A stretch of DNA of 38,740 nt from an uncultured Spirochaetales bacterium (GCA_949295505.1 CASFLH010000068.1:1-38740), one strand, 5' to 3'. Counted from the first letter of the stretch, positions 24,745-33,585 are shown. The notes: generated from the letters alone by a model not told the origin. Program-made: numbers and translations.

Positions 24745-26103
24745 ATGAATGTATTGATTATAGGAGCTGGCAGGAGAGGAGTCAGAATCGGACGGCATCT
24801 GGCCGCTGAGGGATCCTCAATCACATTCCTTGACAGATCCATCTCAAAATGCCGCGATGCAGAGGCTAAGGTTGACTGCCTATCCGTATGCGGTTCCGGA
24901 ACAGACCTTGCGAAACTCAAGGAAGCTGGGGCTGATAAAGCCGATACTGTCATCGCCGTGACCGATTCCGATGAGGTCAATATCGTTGCCTGTGGAATCG
25001 TTGCCACTGAATTTCCAAACGTCGTAAATACAATTGCTGCAATCAGATCCGCAGGATATCTCGGGGAAGAAGGGCTTCCTCCGCGTATTCTGGGAATCAC
25101 ACATATAATCAATCCTGACCAGGAAGGTGCTCAGAGGATTCTCGACACGATACATTACGGTCTTTACCGTGATACGCTCATCTTCCCAGGCACGGATTTC
25201 ATGATTTTCACTATTACAGAGGGGCTGGGAGCTGTAAGAAGGGGCGATACGATAGCCGCTATAAGAAAGCGTATAGCGCACAATTTCGTTGTCGCTGCAA
25301 TCTACCGTAGGGGCAAGGTTCTTATTCCTTCTGGAGATACTGAAGTGAGGCAGGGGGATATCCTTGTCATCATCACTGATAGCGACAAGGCTTACATCGA
25401 GCTCAGCGGTATATCCGAGCGTGAGGTTTATCAGGAACCTGATGATATCGTAATCCTTGGGGCTACAAGAATAACGAGATTCCTTCTCTACTCATTCTCT
25501 CCGAAGGAAAGGAAGAGGATCCGCCTTGTTGAGAAGGATGAGACCGTGGCAAATGAGTTCGCCTCTCTTTTCCCGGAGGCTACAGTTCTCAACGCTTCCA
25601 TTACGGATGAGAGCATCTGGGAGGATGAGGAGCTTGGCAATGCTGATCTTTTCATAAGCCTCACGGACAATGACGAGCTGAATATCGTCACCTCAGGCTA
25701 TGCGAAGAAAATCGGGGCCAAGAAAGCTATAGCGCTTGTAAAGTCGAACACGAATTACAGTCAGTTCGCTCTTTCCCTCGGAGTTGATGTCGCGCTTTCC
25801 ATCACCGATGTCACCGTTGATTCTCTTATCAGATATCTGCGTGGCGATGGCATATCCGCAATGCATACGCTCTTCGAGGGTGAACTTGAAGTATATGAAT
25901 ATGTGGTCCAGGATACTTTCCCGTTCATCGGGAAGAAGCTCAAGGACATTCATTTCAAAAGCAGGGTTGTCATTGCTGGCGTCAGAAAGGATGATGGGAC
26001 CGCTCTCGTTCCTGATGGGGAATATGTTTTTACAGAGGGCGATCGTCTCATTCTCTCAATCCGCCATGATGACAGCAGTTATCTAAAGGAGCTGTTTCTC
26101 TGA
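24745..26103 (+). CDS. trkA: Trk potassium-uptake regulatory subunit TrkA
   Basis: Cytosolic NAD(H)/nucleotide-binding gating protein of the Trk K+ channel, 452 residues. Two RCK units are visible. Each has a Rossmann part (NVLIIGAGRRGVRIGRHLA at 2-20 with G7-x-G9-x-x-G12; IVILGATRITRFLLYSF near 236) followed by a TrkA_C part (GDTIAAIRKRIAHNFVVAAIYRRGKVLIPSGDTEVRQGDIL and the matching C-terminal KSRVVIAGVRKDDGTALVPDGEYVFTEGDRLIL, both shown in part). The second Rossmann lacks a full GxGxxG, as in other TrkA proteins. No SD is evident upstream. It overlaps trkH by one base. Confidence 0.93.
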   Translation: MNVLIIGAGRRGVRIGRHLAAEGSSITFLDRSISKCRDAEAKVDCLSVCGSGTDLAKLKEAGADKADTVIAVTDSDEVNIVACGIVATEFPNVVNTIAAIRSAGYLGEEGLPPRILGITHIINPDQEGAQRILDTIHYGLYRDTLIFPGTDFMIFTITEGLGAVRRGDTIAAIRKRIAHNFVVAAIYRRGKVLIPSGDTEVRQGDILVIITDSDKAYIELSGISEREVYQEPDDIVILGATRITRFLLYSFSPKERKRIRLVEKDETVANEFASLFPEATVLNASITDESIWEDEELGNADLFISLTDNDELNIVTSGYAKKIGAKKAIALVKSNTNYSQFALSLGVDVALSITDVTVDSLIRYLRGDGISAMHTLFEGELEVYEYVVQDTFPFIGKKLKDIHFKSRVVIAGVRKDDGTALVPDGEYVFTEGDRLILSIRHDDSSYLKELFL

Positions 26104-27545
26104 TGCATATCAAGTCCGTGCTGAGATTCCTTGCATTGATCCAGCTGCTTGTCGGTATCTGCATGCTTGTGCCTTTTGCTCTGGCTTTCGGTTATGGGGA
26201 AGAAGAAGCTATTGAGGCTTTTGCGGTTACCGAGATCGCGATTGTTGTCTTTGCTGCAGTGGTTCTCATATCTACCAGGAAGGAGAAGATATCGATAAAG
26301 GCGAGGGACAGTTATCTGCTGGTCACGCTTGTGTGGGTGGTCGCAACGGCCTTTGGTGCTCTACCTCTGTATCTTACAGGTACGTTCGAGACATATCTGA
26401 GCTGTTATTTCGAGATCATGTCTGGTTTCACAACGACTGGAGCTACAGCCCTTTCCTCGATTGAGGACAAGCTGAAATCGATACTTTTCTGGCGTGGAAT
26501 GACGAACTGGCTTGGAGGTATGGGAATCGTTGTTCTCTTCGTAGCTCTTATGCCGTTCATGGGACTCAAGGGGACGAGCCTTGTAAATGCGGAGTCTGTT
26601 GGTCCTACGAAGGATAAGCTTACTCCGAAGATCCAGCATACCGCTTTTGCCCTGTGGGCAATCTATACGGTGTTCTCTGTAATCCAGGTGCTTCTCCTGT
26701 GGATCAAGATCCCTCTTTACGATGCGGTCACTGTCATGTTCGGTACGATGGGCGCAGCGGGCTTTGCTCCCAAGAACTCTTCAATAGGCAGTTATCACTC
26801 TGCATATGTCGATGTTGTTGTGACAATCTTCATGATTATCGCGGGATCGAATTTCTCGCTTTATTTCAAGGCGGTAAAAGGCCACATAGGCGATGCATTG
26901 AAAGACAAGGAGCTCCATCTCTATGCTGCGATCATAGCGCTTTTCTCCATCATGATTGCTGTTGATGTCTCTGATACATATGGCAGTTTCTTCACAGCTC
27001 TCAGATATTCAGCATTCCACGTGGCATCAATCATCACGACAACAGGTTTCGCGACATATGACTACAATTTCTGGCCTCAGTTCTCGAAGACCTTGCTTGT
27101 GCTGCTCTTCTTTGTCGGAGGCTGTGCCGGATCCGCTGGCGGTGGCATAAAGGTCGTCAGGGTCGGTGCTCTTATATCTCTTGCTAGGAACGCTATCAAG
27201 AAGAGGCTGCATCCTAATGCTGTCATACCTCTGAAGCTGGGAGACTCAAATGTCGATCAGACCACGTTGCTTTCGATTGCAGGTTTTGTAGGAGCCTATA
27301 TCATCACAGGATTGCTGGGGACAGTTGTCTATTCCTTCTCGGGATATGATTTCGAGACGTGTTTCACCGCAAGCTTCCTGCTGTTGGGGAATATCGGCAT
27401 TGGCATGGGAGCTGTCGGCCCATCGGGGAATTTCTCCATTTTCTCCGATGCGATCCTGACGGCTGGTTCCTTCCTGATGCTGGTGGGACGTCTTGAGCTT
27501 TTCACGGTATTTGCTCTTTTCACAAGAGATTTCTGGAAGAAATAA
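26103..27545 (+). CDS. trkH: Trk potassium channel subunit TrkH
   Basis: Membrane pore subunit for K+ uptake, 480 residues with the fourfold membrane-pore-membrane plan. Selectivity-filter segments are recognisable: MSGFTTTGATALS in the first repeat, FGTMGAAGFAPKNSS in the second, ITTTGFATYDYNFWPQ in the third and LLGNIGIGMGAVGPSGNF in the fourth. A glycine-rich GGCAGSAGGGIKVVR intramembrane loop precedes the last repeat, as in VpTrkH. Coupled to trkA by TGATG. It ends near a leader region of the next gene without a clear terminator. Confidence 0.94.
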   Translation: MHIKSVLRFLALIQLLVGICMLVPFALAFGYGEEEAIEAFAVTEIAIVVFAAVVLISTRKEKISIKARDSYLLVTLVWVVATAFGALPLYLTGTFETYLSCYFEIMSGFTTTGATALSSIEDKLKSILFWRGMTNWLGGMGIVVLFVALMPFMGLKGTSLVNAESVGPTKDKLTPKIQHTAFALWAIYTVFSVIQVLLLWIKIPLYDAVTVMFGTMGAAGFAPKNSSIGSYHSAYVDVVVTIFMIIAGSNFSLYFKAVKGHIGDALKDKELHLYAAIIALFSIMIAVDVSDTYGSFFTALRYSAFHVASIITTTGFATYDYNFWPQFSKTLLVLLFFVGGCAGSAGGGIKVVRVGALISLARNAIKKRLHPNAVIPLKLGDSNVDQTTLLSIAGFVGAYIITGLLGTVVYSFSGYDFETCFTASFLLLGNIGIGMGAVGPSGNFSIFSDAILTAGSFLMLVGRLELFTVFALFTRDFWKK

Positions 27546-27563
27546 CCCGCTTTCCATTTCCGG

Positions 27564-27572
27564 TGTTATACT
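27564..27572 (+). promoter_or_regulatory. Extended -10 promoter of the choloylglycine-hydrolase-family gene
   Basis: TGTTATACT is a TGn-extended -10 with one mismatch; no good -35. The leader from about 27579 to 27649 contains GGGGAT/ATCCTC and AAAGCC/GGCTTT (27624-27629, 27633-27638) hairpins, the latter just before the SD. Confidence 0.5.
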
Positions 27573-27649
27573 TAGATTATAAGGGGATTCCCTATCTGGG
27601 GTATCCTCTACGCACTGGAAAATAAAGCCATTGGCTTTTGGAGAGTGAA

Positions 27650-28714
27650 ATGAAAAGAACAATTGCTATAGCTGCATTCTCACTGGCAGCCGCAGCGGCT
27701 TTCGGATGCTCGGGATTCGCATGGCATACAGAGGATGGGTGCCATCTGCTGGGACGTACATATGATATGTTCGGCGATCTGAGCGGGAACAAGATTACTG
27801 TGATAGCCCCGGGCTATGAGCTGCATACATCTCCTTCTGGTGAAGGAGAAACAATAACCATGGAGTATGGTTTTGTCGGGAATGGAATCCAGGGGGCTCC
27901 TTCTCCGATCTTCACGGATGGAATCAACGAGAAAGGCCTGATGGGAACTCTGCAGAACTTCCCGGGATACGGTCATTACAATACGCAGAAGAGTGATGAG
28001 AATACTGATCTTCATCCTGCCTTCTTCGTACCGTACATGCTTGGCACATGCACTTCCGTTGAAGAAGTTGCTGAAGCTTGCAAGCATATCAATCTGACTG
28101 ATGAGCTTATATTCGGAGCCCATATGTCCGTGCATTATATCTTCTCCGATGAAACGGGGGAGGCGATAATCATAGAACCGGATGAAGATGGTATCACAGT
28201 TCATCGCAGCACCATCGGAGTGATGACGAACGCTCCTGGCTATGATTGGCAGTTCACGAACCTGAAGAATTATGTGGCGGTATCGAATGTCGATACTCCT
28301 CCTCGTGAGCTTCTGGGTGAGACGATTTCCGCATTCGGCAACGGAACTGGTGGCAGCTTCGGCCTTCCTGGCAGCTATTCTTCTCCTGCAAGATTCGTTC
28401 GCCTTGCCTTTGCAAAGGAGTTCGCACCGCTTGGAAAGAATGAGATTGATGGAATCACGAGAATGTTCGACACATTCTCCGTTGTCTATGTGCCGGATGG
28501 AATGCTCAAGGAGAGCGCCGACCATGACGAGTACGAGAGGACGCTCTGCACAACGGGCATGTGCGCTGAGAGCAGGACATATTACTTCTCTCCTGCTGAG
28601 AACCGGCGTATCAACGCATACAGCGTGGAGAATGCTCTCTCTGCAATGGGCGAGGGAGAGACAATCGCGTTCTATCCGATACCGATTGATGAAGACATCA
28701 ATTATGTGATCTGA
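27650..28714 (+). CDS. Exported choloylglycine hydrolase family protein (bile salt hydrolase / penicillin V acylase-like)
   Basis: Ntn-hydrolase that cleaves amide bonds of conjugated bile acids, penicillin V or N-acyl lactones. The 354-residue precursor has a signal peptide ending AAFG before C20. Cleavage there would expose C20 as the N-terminal nucleophile. Numbered from that cysteine, R17 (R36), D20 (D39) and N175 (N194) match the family catalytic residues, and R229 (R248) falls next to the expected R228. The LQNFPG stretch resembles the NFPG loop of bile salt hydrolases more than the tyrosine-rich acylase loop. ATG 27650 follows GGAGAG; an upstream in-frame start lacks SD. Location: periplasm or outside the cell. 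Confidence 0.88.
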   Translation: MKRTIAIAAFSLAAAAAFGCSGFAWHTEDGCHLLGRTYDMFGDLSGNKITVIAPGYELHTSPSGEGETITMEYGFVGNGIQGAPSPIFTDGINEKGLMGTLQNFPGYGHYNTQKSDENTDLHPAFFVPYMLGTCTSVEEVAEACKHINLTDELIFGAHMSVHYIFSDETGEAIIIEPDEDGITVHRSTIGVMTNAPGYDWQFTNLKNYVAVSNVDTPPRELLGETISAFGNGTGGSFGLPGSYSSPARFVRLAFAKEFAPLGKNEIDGITRMFDTFSVVYVPDGMLKESADHDEYERTLCTTGMCAESRTYYFSPAENRRINAYSVENALSAMGEGETIAFYPIPIDEDINYVI

Positions 28715-28722
28715 GAGAAGTC

Positions 28723-28750
28723 GAGGAGGCCCTGAAAAGCCTCCTCATTT
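28723..28750 (+). terminator. Hairpin after the choloylglycine-hydrolase-family gene
   Basis: GAGGAGGC (28723-28730) and GCCTCCTC (28739-28746) form an 8-bp stem, but the tail is only ATTTC. It lies between this gene and the convergent aminopeptidase gene. Confidence 0.55.
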
Positions 28751-30027
28751 CAGCGTGAAAGGAATACGGTGAAGAGTCTGGATAATGCCTCGGTATCCCT
28801 GACCCCCGCTGTCTCATATGGAGAGTGCATCGCCAGCTGCGCCGCCCCGATATCAACTGTGGGGATGCTCAGTTTCTGGGCGGAGAGATTGCCCAGTGTT
28901 GATCCTCCCGGAATATCTGAGTGATTTGCGAAATACTGGTACGGAATTCCGTTTTCATCCATCAGAGCCCTTAGATAGCTAGCGCTCTGGGCATCGGTTG
29001 TATACTTCTGAGCGGCGCTGAATTTTATGGCTACGCCGCCATTCATCCTTGCTCTGTTCGTTATATCGCATTTTTCCATGTAGTTGGGATGCAGCGCATG
29101 GCAATTGTCAGCGCTGATCATGAAGGATGAGGCGGCTTTCATTGCCTTTTCTTCGGCATCGTGGCCAAGAACATATGAGATTCTTTCAATCGTGGTCGGG
29201 AGGAAATCAGAGAGTGCTCCCTGCTTTGTGCCGCTTCCTGTCTCTTCGTTGTCGAAAAGTGCGATAAGAGGCATGCTGTTGTGGCTTTCTGCATTCAATA
29301 TCGCCTTGAATGCAGTATATGCGCACATCAGGTCATCGATTCTCGGTGCTGAGAAGAACTCATTTTCCGCACCCCAGATTGAATGGCGTGTCCGGGGATA
29401 GAGATATAGTTCATATTCCAGAAGATTCTCTTCGCTGCAATTCGCTTCTTCTGCCAGAATTCTTCTGAAGGTTCCTTTCTGGATTCCCTCTGCAAAGAGT
29501 GGAAGCATGTCTTTCTGGGCTTTGTAACCATTCTCCTCATTTACCTTTCTGTTCATGTGGATTGCAAGGCTCGGTATAAGCACAGCATCACGGTCGAAAT
29601 CAACAAGTGTTTCCTTTATGCCGCTATCTGTTTTCACGTAAACTCTTCCTGCTATCGATAGTGGTCTGTCGAACCATGGTGCCATCAGAAGTCCGCCATA
29701 TACTTCTGTATTCAGAGTGGTGTAAAGGCCTGACACCGTGACTTCGGGGTCTGTCTTTATCTTGAATGCGGGGCTGTCTGTGTGTGCTGAGACAAGAGAG
29801 TAACCATTGAAATCTTCTTCAGGAACCCTGAATGCGATCAATGCGGAGCTGTTGCGTGTCACATAATATGATCCGCCTTTAACGATGTTCCATCGTTCTT
29901 TTTCTTCAAGACGGCAGAAGCCATTCTCCTGAAGTTCCTTCTCCATGTTTCTTACAGCATGGAACTGCGTAGGGCTTTTCTCTATGAAAGCACAGAGATC
30001 CACCGTTTCTGCATATTTTCCGTTCAT
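28750..30027 (-). CDS. M18 family aminopeptidase (aspartyl aminopeptidase-like)
   Basis: Cytosolic dinuclear-zinc aminopeptidase of 425 residues that removes N-terminal, often acidic, residues. Metal and catalytic motifs are visible: VSAHTDSPAFKIK, RIDDLMCAYTAF, LFDNEETGSGTKQG, ISADNCHALHPNY and the terminal IGAAQLAMHSPYETAG. The N-terminus (FIEKSPTQFHAVRNM) and length match the M18 family. It is the last gene of a four-gene run, 10 nt after the MATE stop, and has no SD. TAAACT lies 7 nt before ATG, and the bases just before the start (CTGATTC) are identical to those before ung. Confidence 0.93.
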   Translation of the reverse strand: MNGKYAETVDLCAFIEKSPTQFHAVRNMEKELQENGFCRLEEKERWNIVKGGSYYVTRNSSALIAFRVPEEDFNGYSLVSAHTDSPAFKIKTDPEVTVSGLYTTLNTEVYGGLLMAPWFDRPLSIAGRVYVKTDSGIKETLVDFDRDAVLIPSLAIHMNRKVNEENGYKAQKDMLPLFAEGIQKGTFRRILAEEANCSEENLLEYELYLYPRTRHSIWGAENEFFSAPRIDDLMCAYTAFKAILNAESHNSMPLIALFDNEETGSGTKQGALSDFLPTTIERISYVLGHDAEEKAMKAASSFMISADNCHALHPNYMEKCDITNRARMNGGVAIKFSAAQKYTTDAQSASYLRALMDENGIPYQYFANHSDIPGGSTLGNLSAQKLSIPTVDIGAAQLAMHSPYETAGVRDTEALSRLFTVFLSR

Positions 30028-30037
30028 GAATCAGAGT

Positions 30038-31429
30038 TTATGAAGAGGATGGTGGTGTGTATAGTCCTTTCAGGCTTTTTGCAGTATGGAAACAGATGAT
30101 TGTTGTTATGAGTGCAATACCGCAATTTGAGATCATCATCATGATGCCGAGCGCGGCAGAGCCATCAGTGATAACCCTCTGAAGCAGCAGGAGTACAGGG
30201 ATACGCAGAAGGAATATCCTTGTGAAATTGAGGACAAGTGTTATCCTGGTTCTTCCGAGGCCAAGAAGAAAATCCATTCCAGCGCCGTTGAGTGCGATTC
30301 CCAGGCAGCTTGTCACATCGAAGATGAAGATTCTTCTGATCTGCTCCTTGAAAGCTGTATCGAGGCCATTGCGGCTTGTCGCGAATATGGAGATCAGCGG
30401 ATCCAGGATAAGAAAGAGCAGGAAGATGGCGACAATGCTTACACAGAGCGTTACAGCGATATTTGCCTTGTATGCCTTGACAGTCCTTCCCTTGAGCCCA
30501 GCACCGTAGTTCTGGCTGATTATCGAGCTGGAGGCATCCGAGAAGCCGTTCTCGAAATTACTTGCGAGTCCGCTGATGCTGTTTGAGATGCTCAGCGCAC
30601 CAATCATCTCTGCACCATATACAGCTGCAATTGAATTCACGACAGTCTTCCCGAGAGAGAACGCGGAATCTTCAATGGCGACAGGGTAGGAGATGCTCAC
30701 AAGGTCCTTCGCGTGCCCTTTCCTGCTATGAATAATCAGCTCCGGCTGTATTCTGAATATGCTGTTTCTGTCTGTCAGATTATGTAGTGAATAGACCGCA
30801 AAGAGTGCATAAGTGATGAGCGTTGCCATTGCAATCCATAATATGCCCTTTTCAAGCACGCAGATGAATAGAGCGGTAAGACCCAGTTTGAAGACCATGG
30901 AAATGATGTTGACTGTCATTATCACACGGGTTCTGCCACGGGTTTTCTCCATGTTGATATATAGAAGATTGATGTAATTCAAAATTGTTGAGATGACCAG
31001 AACACGGAAATAGGCAGTACCCTCTGCGATAAATTCTTCTGGTGTTGCGATAACCCTGAGAATAGATGGCACAAAGGGAAGCAGAAGGACGAAGAATATG
31101 GAAAGAATGCATAGAAGACGAACAAGAGTATTCATCAACTCTCCAGCTTTCTCCCTGCTTCCGGCTCCATATGCTCTGTTGATTAGTATCATTGATCCCG
31201 TGATGAGACCGGATCCAATGGCATTGAGAATCATTCTCAGCTGATTGAAATAAGCTACTGTCGATACGCTTATGGTGCCGATTCGGCTTGCCATCATCGT
31301 ATCCAGAATGGAGAACATCGAGTTGAATACTGCAAATACTGCAAGCGGAGTTCCTACCTGGAAGATAAGGCGGAAGAGATTGCCCGTAAGGGCGAATTGC
31401 CTGAATTCCTCCTCTGTCATCCTTGACAT
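30038..31429 (-). CDS. MATE family multidrug exporter (fourth of four)
   Basis: Inner-membrane exporter of 463 residues, about 12 membrane segments. The start EEFRQFALTGNLFRLIFQVGTPLAVFAVFNSMFSILDTMMASRIG is MATE-like, but the VYGAEMIGALSISNSISGLASNFENGFSDASSSIISQNYGAG block is distinct from the other three proteins, marking a different subfamily. It begins one base after the stop of the PII-like gene with no clear SD, so translation probably depends on coupling. The link to a PII-like regulator and a DUF1538 membrane protein is the notable feature. Substrate unknown. Confidence 0.88.
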   Translation of the reverse strand: MSRMTEEEFRQFALTGNLFRLIFQVGTPLAVFAVFNSMFSILDTMMASRIGTISVSTVAYFNQLRMILNAIGSGLITGSMILINRAYGAGSREKAGELMNTLVRLLCILSIFFVLLLPFVPSILRVIATPEEFIAEGTAYFRVLVISTILNYINLLYINMEKTRGRTRVIMTVNIISMVFKLGLTALFICVLEKGILWIAMATLITYALFAVYSLHNLTDRNSIFRIQPELIIHSRKGHAKDLVSISYPVAIEDSAFSLGKTVVNSIAAVYGAEMIGALSISNSISGLASNFENGFSDASSSIISQNYGAGLKGRTVKAYKANIAVTLCVSIVAIFLLFLILDPLISIFATSRNGLDTAFKEQIRRIFIFDVTSCLGIALNGAGMDFLLGLGRTRITLVLNFTRIFLLRIPVLLLLQRVITDGSAALGIMMMISNCGIALITTIICFHTAKSLKGLYTPPSSS

Positions 31430-31430
31430 A

Positions 31431-32036
31431 TCAATGGTTACCGAGGTTCATGAAATTGCTTACTGGAATACTGAATACGATTCCCATTCCTTTCTTCTTG
31501 AGCTGTTCCATGCCGTTGATTGCGTTAAGCACAGCCTCGGCTTTATCTCTGGAGATGACAATCATGAGTATTTCCTTTTCCGGGACAAGCGGCGCACCGA
31601 AGAATTTAACATCATCTTCCGTACTCGTGCCATGTGCATTGATGACAGTGCCTCCCTCCGCGCCTGCTTTCCTTGCAGTCGCCATGATATCCTCGCTGTA
31701 TCCGTCTTCGCAGATGACCTCTATTAATACCCACCCAGAATTCATATCCGAGACCTCCATCATGCCATCCCTGGCCGTATCTATGATCATGACCACACCT
31801 TTTGCCTTCACAGAATGAACAGCGTTGAGAATGGCTTTGGTATTCTCTTTCCTGATAACGCTGAACAGTACCTCCTGCTTTGTGTCTCCGATACCGAGCG
31901 CGGCAAGAATCGTAGAGGAAGCTGTTCCCTTTGCAAGACATACAGTACCGCCTGGAGCACCTGCTTGCCTTGCTGCAGCCATGATGTCTTTTATCTGACC
32001 TTTGCGTGCGATAGCTATCATTGTGCACCAGCTCAT
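31431..32036 (-). CDS. Tandem PII-like signalling protein
   Basis: Single 201-residue chain with two PII-like ferredoxin-fold domains. Domain 1 is about 3-90 (IMAAARQAGAPGGTV at 18-32) and domain 2 about 102-195 (IMATARKAGAEGGTV at 117-131, then GTSTEDDVKFFG and PEKEILMIVISRDKAEAVLNAI). PII proteins bind ATP/ADP, 2-oxoglutarate, c-di-AMP or bicarbonate-linked nucleotides and regulate transporters by insertion of a loop; here the T-loop region is short and lacks the canonical uridylylation tyrosine context. The start overlaps the DUF1538 gene in ATGA, so the two products are likely partners. Ligand unknown. Confidence 0.85.
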   Translation of the reverse strand: MSWCTMIAIARKGQIKDIMAAARQAGAPGGTVCLAKGTASSTILAALGIGDTKQEVLFSVIRKENTKAILNAVHSVKAKGVVMIIDTARDGMMEVSDMNSGWVLIEVICEDGYSEDIMATARKAGAEGGTVINAHGTSTEDDVKFFGAPLVPEKEILMIVISRDKAEAVLNAINGMEQLKKKGMGIVFSIPVSNFMNLGNH

Positions 32037-33484
32037 TTCTCACCCCTTTCTGCTTTATTGACTCTTGTCTGATAGATTATACCAAGAATTTCTATCAGGA
32101 GTATCGGCATCATGGCTATCATGGCAATCATTCCGAACGAGGCTGAGAGGGAGGATGCGGTCGATCCTGAGGCTGCTCCCATTGCAAGGGGCAGCAGGAA
32201 TGCAGAACTCATCGGGCCTGTTGCGACACCTCCGGAGTCAAATCCGATTGCCGAGAATAGTCCCGGTGTCTTTATCATCAGCAGCATGATAAGAGCATAA
32301 CCGGGGAGTATGAATGTCCAGATTGAGAGAGCGTGCACCGTTCTGATCAGCGACAGCACGACAGCCAGCCCTACGCCCAGTGCAAGAGTGCAGAGCATGA
32401 TTCTCTTTGAGATCCTGCCACTGCTTGCATCTTCTACTTGTCCCGTGAGGACAATGACAGCAGGTTCTGCCAGCACGACGCACAGGCCGAAAACGAAACC
32501 GGAGATATACAGCAGAATAGGGCTGATCTGGATGAGGGCGCTGCCAAGCTGCCTTGCAACATCGGAGAAAGAGTATTCGACGCCAGTGAAGAATATGACA
32601 ATGCCCAGATAGGAATAGACGATGCCTGAGAACTCTCTCGTTGCCTCTGTGCGTGGCATTTTCAGCACAGCAGCCTGCATGAGGATACATACAGCAACAA
32701 GAGGCAGCAGCGAAATTCCCACTTCCCGGAATTTCGTACCAAGAAGATTCCAGAAACCAGACGCCAGCGTTTCCTCCGCTCCGGAAACAATCATGCTCGA
32801 TGATCCTCCTGAGATTGTCCCCAAGATAAGGACGGCAAGGACCGGCCCTATTGATGAAAGCGCGACATAACCGAATTCAGATTCCGCATTATGCTTGCGC
32901 ATGACGGCAACACCTGTGCCAAGGGCCATGATGAATGGTACTGAGAGGGGGCCAGTGGTGGCTCCTCCTGAATCAAAGGCGACGGATACGAAGAAATCCT
33001 CATTGAGAAATGCGATGGAGAAGATAAGCGCATAGCTTATGGCAATGATGATCTTCATCGGCCATCCGAGCACTGTGCGTGCAAGGGATATGGAAAAGAA
33101 CAGTCCCACGCCGATTGCGATTGCTCCGATGAGGGCGTTGATTGCCACATTCGGATTGACCTGGTTGACCTGCACTGCAAGCACCTGGACATCGGGTTCC
33201 GGTATCGTGATGATCATTCCCAGGACAATTGCGGCAGCCAGCATGAGAGGAAGCGAACGGCTTTTTGTCAGCGAAGATCCAATCCTGCTGCCAATCGGCG
33301 TGATTCCGACCTCAACACCTGTAAGGAAGAGCGTAAGGCCCATGATAACCAATGCACATGAGAGCATGAAGCGGCAGAATTCCACACCGTCCATCACTCC
33401 TGTGGCTATTGAAAGGACGGAGGAGAATATCGCGATAGGCAATACGGATAAGATGACTTCTTTCAGCTGCTTCAGGATATCCAT
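32033..33484 (-). CDS. DUF1538 family membrane protein with two internal repeats
   Basis: Polytopic membrane protein of 483 residues, about 12-14 segments, of a family without assigned function. Two halves repeat the same motifs: LFLTGVEVG (52-60) and IFFTGVEYS (297-305); EPDVQVLAVQV (96-106) and EPAVIVLTGQV (340-350); FDSGGATTGP (170-179) and FDSGGVATGP (415-424). Such duplicated motifs with glycine/serine-rich re-entrant look suggest a transporter with inverted or direct repeats; this is inference. Pairing with a PII-like gene recurs for this family as I know it. SD AAGGA lies about 10 nt before ATG. First gene of the operon. Confidence 0.85.
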   Translation of the reverse strand: MDILKQLKEVILSVLPIAIFSSVLSIATGVMDGVEFCRFMLSCALVIMGLTLFLTGVEVGITPIGSRIGSSLTKSRSLPLMLAAAIVLGMIITIPEPDVQVLAVQVNQVNPNVAINALIGAIAIGVGLFFSISLARTVLGWPMKIIIAISYALIFSIAFLNEDFFVSVAFDSGGATTGPLSVPFIMALGTGVAVMRKHNAESEFGYVALSSIGPVLAVLILGTISGGSSSMIVSGAEETLASGFWNLLGTKFREVGISLLPLVAVCILMQAAVLKMPRTEATREFSGIVYSYLGIVIFFTGVEYSFSDVARQLGSALIQISPILLYISGFVFGLCVVLAEPAVIVLTGQVEDASSGRISKRIMLCTLALGVGLAVVLSLIRTVHALSIWTFILPGYALIMLLMIKTPGLFSAIGFDSGGVATGPMSSAFLLPLAMGAASGSTASSLSASFGMIAMIAMMPILLIEILGIIYQTRVNKAERGEK

Positions 33485-33504
33485 GATCGTGACTTCCTTT
33501 TCCT

Positions 33505-33513
33505 ATTATAACA
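33505..33513 (-). promoter_or_regulatory. Extended -10 promoter of the DUF1538 operon
   Basis: On the minus strand TGTTATAAT (33505-33513) is a perfect -10 with TG extension, identical to the left-edge promoter. Predicted start gives a leader of about 14 nt containing the SD. Confidence 0.7.
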
Positions 33514-33585
33514 GAGAAGATTATTCACTGTATGGACTTCATGTGTGTGATTTCTCGTTTTTCTGTATTGTTGTTACACTAGGAC

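Noticed and set aside
27680..28525. Minus-strand open frame of 281 codons opposite the bile-salt-hydrolase-like gene
   Set aside because: Composition is R/H/C/S-rich with no recognisable domain or start signal. The plus-strand frame carries all catalytic residues of a known family.
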